Origin: Opitutales bacterium
GTDB taxonomy: Bacteria; Verrucomicrobiota; Verrucomicrobiia; Opitutales; Oceanipulchritudinaceae
Reading direction: 5' to 3'
NCBI GenBank assembly: GCA_020831525.1
Contig: JAFIGH010000008.1
Coordinates: 18,733-82,732 of the forward strand
Length of the DNA stretch: 64,000 nucleotides
The translations under genes and the position numbers were made by a program. This document shows, in pieces, positions 63,998 through 64,000 of this stretch; within the stretch, counting starts at the first letter, position 1, and every line of letters begins with the position of its first letter. A model generated the notes under the pieces. The model saw nothing but the letters and a program-made list of their open reading frames with translations, had not been told where the DNA came from and did not search any database.

Positions 63998-64000
63998 GCC

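Overview
The window is a GC-rich bacterial chromosome segment with compact operons on both strands. No rRNA, tRNA or CRISPR array was recognised. A secreted protein with a C-terminal PEP-CTERM anchor (61081-62058), TPR lipoprotein and Bat-type operons, a permuted SpoIVB-like S55 protein and an EIIA/diadenylate-cyclase fusion suggest Verrucomicrobiota, probably Opitutia-like. That placement is inference; no marker gene here settles it.

Layout. 1-10.1 kb: a minus-strand housekeeping run (CPBP protease, comF, accD, folC, a truncated pilin-like protein), a beta-propeller protein, an S55-type protein and an SDR, then plus-strand hibernation factor and Smr protein. 10.9-20.4 kb: a full moxR-DUF58-bat operon, in which batB is fused to TPRs, four repeat domains and a BatC-like tail. 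20.4-22.2 kb: a C5-cytosine methyltransferase convergent with a PD-(D/E)XK-like nuclease. 22.3-33.0 kb: tolB, mrp, rpmG, an EIIA-DAC fusion, nuoA, a DUF362 protein, a TPR lipoprotein and an Ski2-like DUF3516 helicase. 33.0-39.7 kb: a histone-deacetylase-like hydrolase and then a restriction island made of an XRE regulator, a collapsed methyltransferase remnant, a BglII-like endonuclease and a complete type III mod-res pair.

39.9-46.7 kb: two tandem paralogues of a probable carbohydrate-active enzyme, divergent from a LacI-metallophosphoesterase-DeoR operon. 46.8-49.9 kb: a VTT membrane protein, a PstS-like binding protein and an NtrC-type response regulator. 50.1-51.9 kb: an OLD-like AAA ATPase followed by a DUF4276/Toprim-like partner whose reading frame can be followed for its whole length but is broken by two stops and has no normal start. 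52.1-56.5 kb: pyruvate formate-lyase, its activase and an oxalate/formate-antiporter-family carrier, a fermentative pyruvate-to-formate module. 56.8-64.0 kb: a membrane hybrid PAS histidine kinase, priA, the PEP-CTERM protein, an unknown protein and a phospholipase D/cardiolipin synthase-like protein.

The points most worth a second look are the decayed ATPase/DUF4276 pair, the BglII-like endonuclease standing beside a broken methyltransferase, the EIIA-DAC fusion with altered cyclase motifs, the BatB/TPR/repeat/BatC fusion, and an AT-rich intergenic motif shared by two distant sites.
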